NCBI RefSeq assembly: GCF_009711975.1
Contig: NZ_VIKW01000011.1
Coordinates: 51,417-115,416, forward strand
DNA from: Anabaena sp. UHCC 0204
GTDB lineage: Bacteria; Cyanobacteriota; Cyanobacteriia; Cyanobacteriales; Nostocaceae
Direction: 5' to 3'
DNA length: 64,000 nt
This document shows, piece after piece, positions 1 to 8,574 of the stretch. The first letter of the stretch is position 1. Every line of letters begins with the position of its first letter. A program made the translations under genes and the position numbers. The notes beneath the pieces are model-generated. The model saw nothing but the letters and a program-made list of their open reading frames with translations, was not told the DNA's origin and made no database searches.

Positions 1-28
1 AAGGAAGAAGGAAGAAGGAAGAAGGAAG
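1..28. repeat. Short tandem 7-bp repeat (AAGGAAG x4)
   Basis: Four perfect copies of the heptamer AAGGAAG begin the window and may continue outside it. Heptameric short tandem repeats (STRR) between genes are typical of heterocystous cyanobacteria. Confidence 0.85.
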
Positions 29-73
29 AAGAATTAAAAGGAGTTAATTGTCAATTATCTACAAGGCACAATT

Positions 74-110
74 AGGGATTGGTAGAACTTTTACTTATTC
101 TCCAATCCCT
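74..110. other. Inverted repeat downstream of petF
   Basis: AGGGATTGG (74-82) and CCAATCCCT (102-110) form a 9-bp stem with a 19-nt loop just past the 3' end of the ferredoxin gene. It could stabilise or end the petF mRNA. There is no clear U-run on the minus strand, so the terminator role is uncertain. Confidence 0.4.
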
Positions 111-159
111 TATTTGTAATGGATTCTTGTTGCTAATAGCGGATTTTAATGGCTAAAGC

Positions 160-456
<297 letters not shown>

Positions 457-861
457 TTAATTATCCTCTCTTGTCAAATCGGCAGTTTAATTTATTTTCA
501 AGCAATTATTACAGCTATTCTTAGGGGATTAGCTGCTGATTTAAATTTGCTTCAATTCTGATACTAAGGGAAAAGTTAAAACTTATGACAGAAAATTGAC
601 CCTTATTAGTAATGAAATTTAGTTACTTATGACTAATAAGTTTTCGTTATATAAAATACTCGCCTGGATAGATGTTAAAGTACATCGTGATGAGTACCGC
701 TAATGAAAAAGGATTTCATGTTTTTCTTGCCGCTGCTCTTAACCGACAAGTATTGGAATGTATGGTACTTATGGGATCAATGTGTTTAAGATTTCCTGAT
801 GCTGGCTTTTTGATAAAATAGGAACGGCATTAAACCCAACAAAAAAAACTGGTGATAATTC
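457..861. other. Divergent intergenic region petF / bvdR
   Basis: This 405-bp region should hold the petF promoter (minus) and the bvdR promoter (plus). On the plus strand a TATAAAAT box lies near 650-658, followed by a 49-codon open frame (672-821). No recognised riboswitch or small RNA was found. Confidence 0.5.
672..821 (+). CDS. Possible 49-residue small ORF upstream of bvdR
   Basis: An uninterrupted ATG-to-TAG frame of 49 codons ends 40 bp before bvdR. It contains several Met residues and a hydrophobic middle. The site before the ATG (CTGGATAG) is a weak ribosome binding site, and no family is recognised. A TATAAAAT box about 15 bp upstream suggests this stretch is transcribed, as a small peptide, an untranslated leader of bvdR, or a small RNA. 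Chance openness cannot be excluded. Confidence 0.2.
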   Translation: MLKYIVMSTANEKGFHVFLAAALNRQVLECMVLMGSMCLRFPDAGFLIK

Positions 862-1860
862 ATGTCCAATTACAAGCCACCTTTATCCACAACAATTCTC
901 AGAGTGGGTTTAGTAGGTACTGGGTATGCGGCTAAACTCCGGGCTGAGGCCTTACGACAAGATCCACGCACTGATTTAATAGCAATAGCTGGCAATCCAG
1001 AAAGGATAGCAGCTTTAGCTCAAGAATATACAATTGAAGCCATGAATTCTTGGCAACAGCTAGTAGCCAGAGACGATTTAGATATCGTGGTCATCTCCAC
1101 AATTAATCAGGATCATGGTAAAATCGCCCGTGCTGCTTTAGAAGGGGGCAAGCACGTAATTGTTGAATATCCCTTATCGGTGGATGTCCAAGAAGCTGAA
1201 GAACTAATTGCTTTAGCAAAAACAGTCAACAAACTACTGCACGTTGAACACATTGAACTTTTGGGTGGTTGGCATCAAACTTTAAAACAACACTTAGACC
1301 AAATTGGTGATTTGTTTTATGTTCGCTATAGCACCCTTAACCCTCAACATCCCTCACCACGCAGGTGGACTTATCATCATGAGAAGTTTGGCTTTCCATT
1401 AATTGGTGCATTATCTCGATTGCATCGTCTGATTGATTTGTTTGGTGAAGTCTTCACTGTCAACTGTCACCAGCGATATTGGGAAACAGAGTCTGATTAT
1501 TACCAAACCTGTTTTTGTTCAGCCCAACTATGCTTTGACAGTGGATTACTAGCACAAGTAATTTATGGTAAAGGGGAAACTTTGTGGCAGTCAGAACGGA
1601 AATTAGAAGTTCACGGTGAACAAGGGGGGATAATTCTCGATGGTGATACAGGAATGTTGGTGTTAGCTGAGGAAACAAAGTTGATTGAAATAGGTACGCG
1701 GCGGGGTTTATTTGCCAAAGATACAACTATGGTCTTAGATTATCTTTTTGATGATATTCCCTTATATATCACCCCAGAAAAAAGCTTGTATACTCTGAAA
1801 GTAGCAGACGCTGCACGCAGGGCGGCGACAACAGGATTAACTATATTTTTAAAAGAGTAA
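862..1860 (+). CDS. bvdR: Biliverdin reductase, Gfo/Idh/MocA fold
   Basis: This 332-residue NAD(P)H-dependent oxidoreductase is predicted to reduce biliverdin IXalpha to bilirubin, linking to phycobilin and haem metabolism. The N-terminal Rossmann motif is VGLVGTGYAA (residues 15-24). The C-terminal half carries segments characteristic of cyanobacterial BvdR: LLHVEHIELLGG, RRWTYHH, VIYGKGE and RRGLF. These match my recollection of the Synechocystis enzyme better than generic sugar dehydrogenases do. Length is normal and the gene is intact. It stands alone between petF and map. Confidence 0.85.
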   Translation: MSNYKPPLSTTILRVGLVGTGYAAKLRAEALRQDPRTDLIAIAGNPERIAALAQEYTIEAMNSWQQLVARDDLDIVVISTINQDHGKIARAALEGGKHVIVEYPLSVDVQEAEELIALAKTVNKLLHVEHIELLGGWHQTLKQHLDQIGDLFYVRYSTLNPQHPSPRRWTYHHEKFGFPLIGALSRLHRLIDLFGEVFTVNCHQRYWETESDYYQTCFCSAQLCFDSGLLAQVIYGKGETLWQSERKLEVHGEQGGIILDGDTGMLVLAEETKLIEIGTRRGLFAKDTTMVLDYLFDDIPLYITPEKSLYTLKVADAARRAATTGLTIFLKE

Positions 1861-1919
1861 GTAAGTGAATAGAAAAATTTAAAGGTATGTGAAGAAAAGT
1901 AAAATCGCCCAAAACTCTC

Positions 1920-1952
1920 TTTCTGTTCCCTGTTCCCTATTCCCTGCTCATA
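1920..1952. repeat. Short tandem TTCCCTG-type heptamers
   Basis: Degenerate heptamers of the TTCCCTG/TTCCCTA type lie between bvdR and map. The same family recurs near 16965-16996 and around 34985. Confidence 0.7.
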
Positions 1953-1989
1953 ACAACAATTTTTAACGCCAACCTACTTAGATACATTG

Positions 1990-2751
1990 ATGAAAACCGA
2001 AACCATAGTGATTTTATCCCAGCGAGAAATAGAAAAAATGCGTCGGGCTGGACGTTTAGCCGCCCAGTTGCTACAACATCTAGAACCTTTAGTCAAGCCG
2101 GGAGTAAGTACCTTACAATTGAACGATGAAGCAGAAAGATGGACTCAACAGCATGGAGCAAAAAGCGCCCCTTTAGGCTATAAAGGTTATCCTAAATCAA
2201 TTTGTACCAGCGTTAATGAAGTCATCTGTCATGGGATTCCCAATGCTAAACAAATCCTCAAAGATGGGGACATCATTAATATAGATGTCACCCCCATTAT
2301 TGATGGTTATCATGGTGATACATCCAAAACATTTCTAGTTGGTAATCCATCCCCCAAAGCCCAAAAATTAGTAGAAGTGACAGCAGAGTGTCTGCGTTTG
2401 GGAATTGCAGAGGTAAAACCAGGGGCAAAAATTGGGGATATTGGCGCAGCTATTCAAGAGTATGCAGAATCTTTTGGCTTTTCAGTAGTCCGGGATTTCG
2501 TTGGCCATGGTATTAGTCATATTTTCCATACAGCACCAGATGTTCCCCATTATGGAATAAGAGGTAGAGGTAAGAAACTCAGAGCGGGTATGGTATTTAC
2601 CATTGAACCGATGATTAATGAAGGCACTCATGAAGCTCAAATGTTAAATGATGGTTGGACTGCGGTAACAAGCGATCGCCAACTTTCCGCCCAATTTGAG
2701 CATACTATTGCTGTTACAGAATATGGGGTGGAAATTCTGACTTTACCTTGA
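1990..2751 (+). CDS. map: Methionine aminopeptidase, type I
   Basis: This cytosolic metallopeptidase removes the initiator Met from nascent proteins. The start is placed at ATG 1990 rather than the adjacent TTG at 1987, giving 253 residues, usual for type Ia enzymes. The five metal ligands are visible: Asp99 (NIDVT), Asp110 (HGDTSK), His173 (VGHGIS), Glu206 (TIEPM) and Glu237 (FEHT). The stop codon abuts the end of an IS200/IS605-like remnant, so the native 3' flank has been replaced by transposon sequence. Confidence 0.95.
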   Translation: MKTETIVILSQREIEKMRRAGRLAAQLLQHLEPLVKPGVSTLQLNDEAERWTQQHGAKSAPLGYKGYPKSICTSVNEVICHGIPNAKQILKDGDIINIDVTPIIDGYHGDTSKTFLVGNPSPKAQKLVEVTAECLRLGIAEVKPGAKIGDIGAAIQEYAESFGFSVVRDFVGHGISHIFHTAPDVPHYGIRGRGKKLRAGMVFTIEPMINEGTHEAQMLNDGWTAVTSDRQLSAQFEHTIAVTEYGVEILTLP

Positions 2752-3236
2752 CACTTCCCGACCTAAAGGTGCGAGGATTCTTGGTTCAACGAGTCCACTT
2801 AGATTAGATCCCTTGCGGTGTCTAACCAAGAGGTGGTTCTCTCCCCAAGCGTTACTTTCCCCCTGCCCGGAGGTAGTTGTATTACTACAAGTTTTGTTTG
2901 AGTTAATTCTGTGTTGTATTTCGACTTCGCTCAATACAAGTCTAGTACCTGTAAATCTTTTACCTACTTCCAGGTGATACTAGAACTACGAAGTAGAACC
3001 CCATAGATTTAGTTGTCAAGGTACAGATTGCCATTAGGCAGTTAGGTTTTTATACAGGTTAATTACCGTTCCTGTTAGAGTGATTATAGCACAGGTGACT
3101 GAGGCGTAAACGCCTCCATAGGCTTTCATCCCTTGCCTAAAGGACGGCTAAGTTTTTCCGCAGTTCGACAAGCTCACTGACCACCTAGCTCCAAAACTTA
3201 ACCTCAAGGGTTTTCAGCCTATTTTCTTATAAGGCT
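2752..3236 (-). mobile_element. IS200/IS605-type remnant (no transposase, omega-RNA-like end)
   Basis: On the minus strand the block begins near 3236 with AT-rich sequence and a CCTTTAGG-centred hairpin (about 3128-3155). It ends at 2752 in a second hairpin with the same CCTTTAGG-type loop (about 2752-2780), GAATCCTCGCACC facing GGTCGGGAAGTG. Paired subterminal hairpins and this right-end sequence resemble cyanobacterial IS200/IS605 elements carrying TnpB, where the right end also forms the omega-RNA scaffold. Only a 63-codon disrupted frame remains, so this is a decayed or non-autonomous (MITE-like) copy. Family assignment rests on recalled sequence likeness. Confidence 0.5.
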
Positions 3237-3260
3237 GGTGATTGGTGATTGGTGATTGGT
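3237..3260. repeat. GGTGATT short tandem repeat
   Basis: About three and a half tandem copies of GGTGATT sit directly beside the IS-like remnant. Related GGTGATTGGTAATT arrays occur at 19137-19162 and 49165-49200. Confidence 0.8.
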
Positions 3261-3278
3261 AATAAAATCTCACTCTTA

Positions 3279-3345
3279 ATCCTGTAAATCCTTAAATCCT
3301 GTAAATCCTGATAGCAAAGCGTGGCGTTAGCCATTTCTGACAATT
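3279..3345. repeat. Dispersed repeat with palindromic core
   Basis: ATCCTGTAAATCCTTAAATC leads into a core containing GCGTGGCGTTAGCCAT and then TCTGACAATTT. The same outer sequence with a different core lies at 56921-57015, and a reverse-orientation fragment at 21159-21182. Confidence 0.6.
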
Positions 3346-3368
3346 TACCTGGGTACTCAAATGCGAAA

Positions 3369-3857
3369 TTAACACTGTCCCAGCTTTTCTTGTTCACGAG
3401 CATCAACTACTAAAACCAAACAAAGTGCTGCCACAGCCTTTTGCCATTCCTCTCGGACTGTAACATCTTCAACCCCATCAAATAAACCTACCAAACGGGG
3501 AACTGCTGTTTCTAAAGCTGCGTGTGGAACAGGACGATGTAACTCCACCAAATGATTAATACTTTCTTGATTATTGAGAAAACCAATAACCCATTTGGTG
3601 GTATGGTCTGGACTATCAGGAACACGCTGAACACCTAATTCGTTTTTGAGCCAGTCATAAAAAAGTGGTAAATGTTCCGCTAATACTGCACCGGCTGTAG
3701 GTAAAGTTTTTTTGAGTAAGTCAATATTTAAAGTGTCTAATTCTTGTTTTAACGCCGGGGAATTGATAACTTCATTTAAGGGCTGAGAAAGTATTTCTTC
3801 TATTTCCGGTTGAGAAAAATCCAAATTTTGGATAAAAGTAGTAATTAATGGGTTCAT
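3369..3857 (-). CDS. Conserved hypothetical protein (162 aa)
   Basis: No family is recognised. The protein is mostly helical in appearance, without a signal peptide or membrane segment, and carries a hydrophobic helix (AALCLVLVVDA) near the C terminus. It is a single gene, convergent with map across the IS-like remnant. Its first ~20 codons and leader have a decayed copy immediately upstream (3901-4002), so the region has undergone a small tandem duplication that left one functional start. Confidence 0.6.
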   Translation of the reverse strand: MNPLITTFIQNLDFSQPEIEEILSQPLNEVINSPALKQELDTLNIDLLKKTLPTAGAVLAEHLPLFYDWLKNELGVQRVPDSPDHTTKWVIGFLNNQESINHLVELHRPVPHAALETAVPRLVGLFDGVEDVTVREEWQKAVAALCLVLVVDAREQEKLGQC

Positions 3858-3900
3858 CTTTTATTTTTAACTCGTTATGTATACTATTACATTTCTGGAA

Positions 3901-4002
3901 ACCATTTCCTCTATCTCAGGTTAAGCAAAATCTAAATTTTGGGTTAAATTTATAATTAATAATTTCATTTCTTATTTTCAACTCGTGATGTATTCTATTT
4001 TA
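3901..4002 (-). repeat. Degenerate tandem copy of the 3369-3857 gene start
   Basis: Sequence at 3901-4002 matches 3790-3891 at a constant 111-bp offset: TCTATCTCAGGTTAAG against TCTATTTCCGGTTGAG, AATCTAAATTTTGG against AATCCAAATTTTGG, and ACTCGTGATGTAT against ACTCGTTATGTAT. It covers the first codons and leader of the downstream minus-strand gene. Confidence 0.75.
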
Positions 4003-4041
4003 AAGGATGTTTAAAAAATATTGGGCGAAGAAAATTGACCT

Positions 4042-4962
4042 ATGACTACTGCTGTCAACACTGCACCTGATTTAGCTTCCCGTTTCGTCAATGGCATCTT
4101 GGCCATTAAACCCTTAGCCAACCTGGCCAAACACCAAGCCAGACAAATGATGATTAAACGCGCCCAGCGAATAGGCGTACCTTGGATGCAAGAAGTTGAT
4201 CAACTCCAACAGCGTGATTGGGCAAATGATTTAGCTGGGGTAGAAAATTCCCAGATTAATTACCCAGAATACTACTTGCGGCCATTCCATGCTTACGAAG
4301 GAGGAGACTTGAGTTGGCAAGCTGCTTTTGAATTAGAAGTAGCAGCCCGCACCGTCCATGCCAGCATTTGGAGTGAAGCCGGAGCGCAAGGAGATGCTAA
4401 ACTCCGCCAAAGTTATCACAATATTTTGACAGCCCAAATTTCTCCCCAACCACAAGATGTATTAGATTTAGGGTGTGCCGTAGGATTAAGTACCTTTGCC
4501 CTACAAGCAGTTTATCCCCAAGCCAAGATCACCGGCTTAGATTTATCTCCTTACTTTTTAGCTGTAGCTAACTATCGTAGCCAACAACGTCAAGCCCAAA
4601 TTAACTGGGTTCATGCTCAAGCTGAATCTACAGGCATAGCAGATGCTTCCTTCGATTTAGTTTCGATTTTTCTGATGTGTCATGAATTACCCCAATCAGT
4701 AACTCACAAAATTTTTGCTGAAGCTAGGCGTGTTTTGCGTCCAGGTGGCCATTTAGCGATTATGGACATGAATCCCAAATCAGAAAATTACAAAAAAATG
4801 CCCACATATATATTAACTTTACTCAAAAGCACCGAACCTTATTTAGATGAATATTTCAGTTTGGACATTGAACAAGCCTTAATTAATGCAGGTTTCCAAA
4901 CTCCCACCATTACCAGTAATAGCCCCCGTCACCGCACTGTAATTGCTCAGGTGAGTGGCTAA
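4042..4962 (+). CDS. Class I SAM-dependent methyltransferase
   Basis: This 306-residue protein has a ~130-residue helical N-terminal extension followed by a Rossmann-type methyltransferase domain. Motif I is VLDLGCAVG (residues 140-148), the acidic motif II is GLDLSPYF, and a later LRPGGHLAIMDMN resembles UbiE/Coq5-like enzymes. The substrate is unknown. The next gene starts inside its last codons (8-bp overlap), which implies translational coupling with the PrsW-family protein. Confidence 0.8.
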   Translation: MTTAVNTAPDLASRFVNGILAIKPLANLAKHQARQMMIKRAQRIGVPWMQEVDQLQQRDWANDLAGVENSQINYPEYYLRPFHAYEGGDLSWQAAFELEVAARTVHASIWSEAGAQGDAKLRQSYHNILTAQISPQPQDVLDLGCAVGLSTFALQAVYPQAKITGLDLSPYFLAVANYRSQQRQAQINWVHAQAESTGIADASFDLVSIFLMCHELPQSVTHKIFAEARRVLRPGGHLAIMDMNPKSENYKKMPTYILTLLKSTEPYLDEYFSLDIEQALINAGFQTPTITSNSPRHRTVIAQVSG

Positions 4963-5938
4963 TTTATCTTTAGTGCTGTGGGCAGTCATTCCCCCATTGA
5001 TGTTGTTGTGGTTCTACTACCGCCGGACTCCTGCTGCCCCACCGCTGTTAACTCTGCTAGGTCTATTCATTCTGGGGGCGATCGCTGGTTTTGTTGCTCT
5101 TGGCCTAGAATGGGGGGTGGAAACTGTCGCTAACTGGGTTGTAAACTGGCAACAAATGCAGCGTAACTTCTTCGTGGTCATTTTGCGGCAGATATTAGTC
5201 ATAGCTCCTATTGAAGAAGGTTGTAAGTTAGCAGCAGTTGTTCTGGCTATTTGCTATTTACAACGCCAGTATTATTTGCGTGCTACTACTATTTTTCTAT
5301 TTACTATCGCCGCAGCCTTGGGATTTACAGCCGAGGAAACGTGGATTTATCTATTTCACGGCACAGCATCAATTTTAGAACGAACCATTGGGACACCAGT
5401 CCATGCAATTTTCTCTGCTCCTTGGGGATACGCACTAGGTATATATATTTCTTCGAGTATCAGATTCAATCGAGATAGAAATTTGTTTTTTACGGCTTGG
5501 CTAAATTCTGTCTTTGCTCATGCTTTAGTGAATGTTTTATCTCATGCTGGCAGGTTTCCACCACCAATATATTTTTTAATCTATGGTTTATTTCCTTTCC
5601 TGTTATGGATGTTTTGGCGATTGGAACAATTACTCAGAGAATTACAAGGTAAACGTCCTATTTGTTTAATTTCGGGATATACATCTCAGACTCGTTACTA
5701 CCAAAGAGTTTTAGTTTTGTTAATTCCGTTATTAAGTGGAAATGCTATTTTGGGCTTGTTTCTTCTCAGTAGAAAACTTATGCCTTTGCGATGGGAGATT
5801 TTGTTAGAACAGGCAACTTCTTGGTTTATAATTAAACAAATATTGTTTTATCTTTTTCTAGGACTTTTGGCTTGGTTAATTTATCGCTACTTACGTACTT
5901 TAGCTCGGCGGCGATATCTTTTTCAGGAGAATTTCTAA
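4955..5938 (+). CDS. PrsW-family intramembrane metalloprotease
   Basis: This polytopic membrane protein of 327 residues starts at a GTG overlapping the upstream stop. It carries the conserved elements of the PrsW/CPBP-like superfamily: APIEEGCKL (Glu87, Glu88, Lys91), a helix with GFTAEET (Glu127/128), His150 in PVHAIFSAPWG and His189 in FAHALVN. Bacillus PrsW cleaves an anti-sigma factor; the substrate here is unknown. At least eight hydrophobic segments are visible. The C-terminal part (residues 220-327) is a less conserved membrane extension. Confidence 0.8.
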   Translation: MANLSLVLWAVIPPLMLLWFYYRRTPAAPPLLTLLGLFILGAIAGFVALGLEWGVETVANWVVNWQQMQRNFFVVILRQILVIAPIEEGCKLAAVVLAICYLQRQYYLRATTIFLFTIAAALGFTAEETWIYLFHGTASILERTIGTPVHAIFSAPWGYALGIYISSSIRFNRDRNLFFTAWLNSVFAHALVNVLSHAGRFPPPIYFLIYGLFPFLLWMFWRLEQLLRELQGKRPICLISGYTSQTRYYQRVLVLLIPLLSGNAILGLFLLSRKLMPLRWEILLEQATSWFIIKQILFYLFLGLLAWLIYRYLRTLARRRYLFQENF

Positions 5939-6020
5939 AAAGTTTATTTGGATTGGCAAGGAACTTGGGATATTAGATTAATGTCTTTATTTAGATATTT
6001 AGGAATCTTCTATAATTACA

Positions 6021-6503
6021 ATGTCAAAAACAGCGTTTATTACAGGAATTATAGTTACATTTAGCATTACAGCCGGAATTCCAGCAGTGGCTAATGCTCA
6101 ACCAGCCTCACCGATTTTTGGAGATGTGACTATTAAACATCCATTTTCCCCAGATCCTTTGACAGTGCGGGGGATGAGTGGTGGTTCAATACCAGCCACC
6201 CAAATAGCTGGAAAAAAAGAAACACAACCAACCGGTCCATGTAAAGGATTTGTGGATCTTGCTCCAGATCACACTCTGAATCTGATCAGTAAATTTGATT
6301 ACTTGAAATTAGTAGTCCAAAGTCCTGCTGACACGACAATGATCATCAAAGGACCCGGTGGAACTTGGTGTAATGATGATTTTGATGGCAAAAACCCCGG
6401 TATTGTGGGGGAATGGCTACCAGGAAAATACCAAATTTGGATTGGTTCTTACGAGAAAAATGATTATCTACCTTACACCTTACAAATTACGGAAGTTAAA
6501 TAA
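6021..6503 (+). CDS. Exported protein of unknown function (160 aa)
   Basis: A clear Sec signal peptide is present (positively charged start, hydrophobic core to residue ~22, cleavage after VANA at ~26). The mature part has Cys in GPCKGF and WCNDDFDG, a likely disulfide, and a beta-rich C-terminal half (MIIKGPGGTW, GEWLPGKYQIWIGS) resembling secreted pre-peptidase C-terminal-like or beta-sandwich domains. It lies 82 bp after the PrsW-like gene on the same strand. Function is not inferable. Confidence 0.65.
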   Translation: MSKTAFITGIIVTFSITAGIPAVANAQPASPIFGDVTIKHPFSPDPLTVRGMSGGSIPATQIAGKKETQPTGPCKGFVDLAPDHTLNLISKFDYLKLVVQSPADTTMIIKGPGGTWCNDDFDGKNPGIVGEWLPGKYQIWIGSYEKNDYLPYTLQITEVK

Positions 6504-6523
6504 ATCAACATATTGATATGAGG

Positions 6524-7066
6524 CTAGGGGTATTTTTTACTACCAGCACCTACTACGCCGATTTTATGACGATAAGAAAGTTCTGCTCCAAACCAACCGG
6601 TAATACTCGTTAATGTCCCCACTACCAGAGAAAGAAGCAAGCCCCAAGGGAGGATGTGTGACTCAGCATCTCCGAACCGCAAAATAAAGTTTAAGGTTGT
6701 GAAAATGAGAATAGAAAGGTTGAGAATCAGGTGAGTCCAACCTGCAACGCGTTTACGGACTCGTTCAATCTGTAAAAAATCACTCATGCCAATTAGTGAG
6801 GCGATGATACCAGTTACTAAACCTAGTCCGATTAACCACAGAGAAGCCCTAGCCCAGAAGAAATCACGAGTTAACCAGTAACCAAAATCACTACCCAATG
6901 CTGCTGCTAGGAAGGCGATAGGAAAAATGATACTTAAAGGATGTAAGGGATGTCCAGCGATCGCTACTGTACTAGGTACTCCAGTATCTTGGTATTCTCT
7001 ATCATTACTTTCAATAATTGGAGGAATATTCGGGAATGGTGTAGAAGTTGGTTCTGTACTATCCAT
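6524..7066 (-). CDS. DUF2231-family membrane protein
   Basis: This 180-residue inner-membrane protein begins with an acidic/proline-rich cytosolic tail (1-35). It then has the DUF2231 signature AGHPLHPLSIIFPIAFLAA and four hydrophobic helices. Family members are proposed redox or haem-related membrane proteins, but no activity is established. A strong AAAGGAG ribosome binding site lies 8 bases before the ATG. It is divergent from the hemerythrin-domain gene across a 282-bp shared promoter region. Confidence 0.8.
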   Translation of the reverse strand: MDSTEPTSTPFPNIPPIIESNDREYQDTGVPSTVAIAGHPLHPLSIIFPIAFLAAALGSDFGYWLTRDFFWARASLWLIGLGLVTGIIASLIGMSDFLQIERVRKRVAGWTHLILNLSILIFTTLNFILRFGDAESHILPWGLLLSLVVGTLTSITGWFGAELSYRHKIGVVGAGSKKYP

Positions 7067-7348
7067 GATTTATCTCCTTTGATTCAGCCGTCGAAATTAG
7101 CCAGCATATTATTTTCTATTTGAGAAAACTCAACTTTAGATTTTATCTATCTAGCGGTGGAATAAGCATTAATATTTTCTCTATCTTTAAATAGAAGGAA
7201 GTTAGATTTAACAGCACAAAGATAAATTTTTAATCAGATTTTATATCTTCGGTTTATATAGTTATCGCTCAAAAGAAAGATGGAATCTACCTAGCATCTA
7301 TGTCAATCTTAGTTTAGTAAAAAAATTCCTTTTGAGGAGAACACTAGA

Positions 7349-8407
7349 ATGGTAGTCACTTTAGACGATACCAAACGTAATGCTATTGCCGTGAAATTGG
7401 CTGATATGAAATTACTCCAAGAGTTGCTCATTAATAATGAGGAACAATTTGCGAGAGATTGTACTGATGATGAGATTAGAGATAATTTTCGGAAAATGCT
7501 AGAAGATGACCGGAAAAATCAAGGAATTCTTGATACTGTAGTCATTCAGTATGGCATTCAAAAAAAACCTGATCAAACAGTCCAGAAAGTAGCAGAAACT
7601 GTCCGCCAATTCATGCAAAGTGATGACTTAAGTTTTTGGGAAAAAGTATTTCAGCATGAATTGTTAAAACATCAACAAGTAATGAATGGTTTGACAATTC
7701 ATAAAGCCGCTCAGAGAGTTGGCGCTGATGTCATAACAGCAATTGGGCCTTTAAATACGATTAATTTTGAGAACCGCGCCCATCAAGAACAACTGAAAGG
7801 AATTTTAGAAATTTTAGGTGTCCGGGAATTGACTGGACAAGATGCAGATCAAGGAATTTGGTCAAGGGTTCAAGATGCTATCTCTGCAATTAGTGGTGTA
7901 GTTGGTAGTGCTGTTACCCAAACCTCTGATAAACAGGATATGAATATCCAAGATATTATCCGCATGGATCATACAAAGGTGAATACCTTGTTTACAGAAC
8001 TTTTGCAAAGCAATGATGCTCAAAAAATTCAAGAATACTTTGGGCAAATTTATAAGGATCTCCGTGTCCATGCAGCCGCGGAAGAAGAAGTTGTTTATCC
8101 CAGCGTCCGTTCTTTTTATGGTGATGCCAATACCCAAGAATTGTATGATGAACACGCTAACTGGCGGAATATCTTAGATCAAATACAAAATATTAATCCA
8201 TCTTCATCTGAATTCAAAGAGCGAATTAGAGTTCTCATGAATGATGTCATGGATCATGTCCGCCAAGAAGAAAACACAATGTTTGCGGCTATTCGTAATA
8301 ATATGAATACGCAACAAAGTGAAGAACTAGCTACAAATTTTAAAGCTGTCAAGAGCAGAATTCAACAGGAAATGGAATCTTCTCGAACTGAAAGACAAAG
8401 AGCTTAA
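7349..8407 (+). CDS. Hemerythrin-domain protein with helical N-terminal domain
   Basis: Residues ~200-320 form a hemerythrin HHE four-helix bundle with the expected di-iron ligand pattern: His208 (MDHTK), His241 with Glu245 (HAAAEEE), His269 (DEHANW), and His303 with Glu307 (DHVRQEE). Residues 1-190 form a separate helical domain, perhaps a duplicated bundle lacking ligands. Such proteins bind O2, NO or iron, or sense oxidation. A GAGGAG ribosome binding site precedes the ATG. The divergent DUF2231 membrane gene suggests a shared stress-related role, by inference. Confidence 0.85.
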   Translation: MVVTLDDTKRNAIAVKLADMKLLQELLINNEEQFARDCTDDEIRDNFRKMLEDDRKNQGILDTVVIQYGIQKKPDQTVQKVAETVRQFMQSDDLSFWEKVFQHELLKHQQVMNGLTIHKAAQRVGADVITAIGPLNTINFENRAHQEQLKGILEILGVRELTGQDADQGIWSRVQDAISAISGVVGSAVTQTSDKQDMNIQDIIRMDHTKVNTLFTELLQSNDAQKIQEYFGQIYKDLRVHAAAEEEVVYPSVRSFYGDANTQELYDEHANWRNILDQIQNINPSSSEFKERIRVLMNDVMDHVRQEENTMFAAIRNNMNTQQSEELATNFKAVKSRIQQEMESSRTERQRA

Positions 8408-8465
8408 TTTGATTTAGATAAGCTTGATTTTGGTAATTTCATACTTTCTGGGAACTGATGTTTTT

Positions 8466-8500
8466 GCGTAGGTTGGGTTGACGAAAGAAAACCCAACATT
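8466..8500. repeat. Dispersed palindrome GGTTGGGTT/AACCCAAC
   Basis: GTAGGTTGGGTT and AAACCCAAC form an inverted repeat downstream of the hemerythrin gene. Similar GTAGGTTGAGTTAAGCG sequence flanks the bestrophin gene. Confidence 0.6.
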
Positions 8501-8530
8501 TACCCAAAAAAATTCCTTCTTCCTTCTTCC

Positions 8531-8560
8531 CTGTCACCTGTCACCTGTCACCTGTCACCT
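8531..8560. repeat. CTGTCAC short tandem heptamer x4
   Basis: Four tandem CTGTCAC copies lie between the convergent hemerythrin and cruG genes. The reverse complement of the same heptamer is found at 47745-47770. Confidence 0.9.
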
Positions 8561-8574
8561 TCTCCCTCTCCTTC

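Noticed and set aside
1460-1726. 88-codon minus-strand frame inside bvdR
   Set aside because: Antisense shadow of a well-supported gene.
2743-2934. 63-codon minus-strand frame as a transposase
   Set aside because: It starts within the IS-like end and shows no DDE, HUH or TnpB catalytic motif; treated as remnant sequence.
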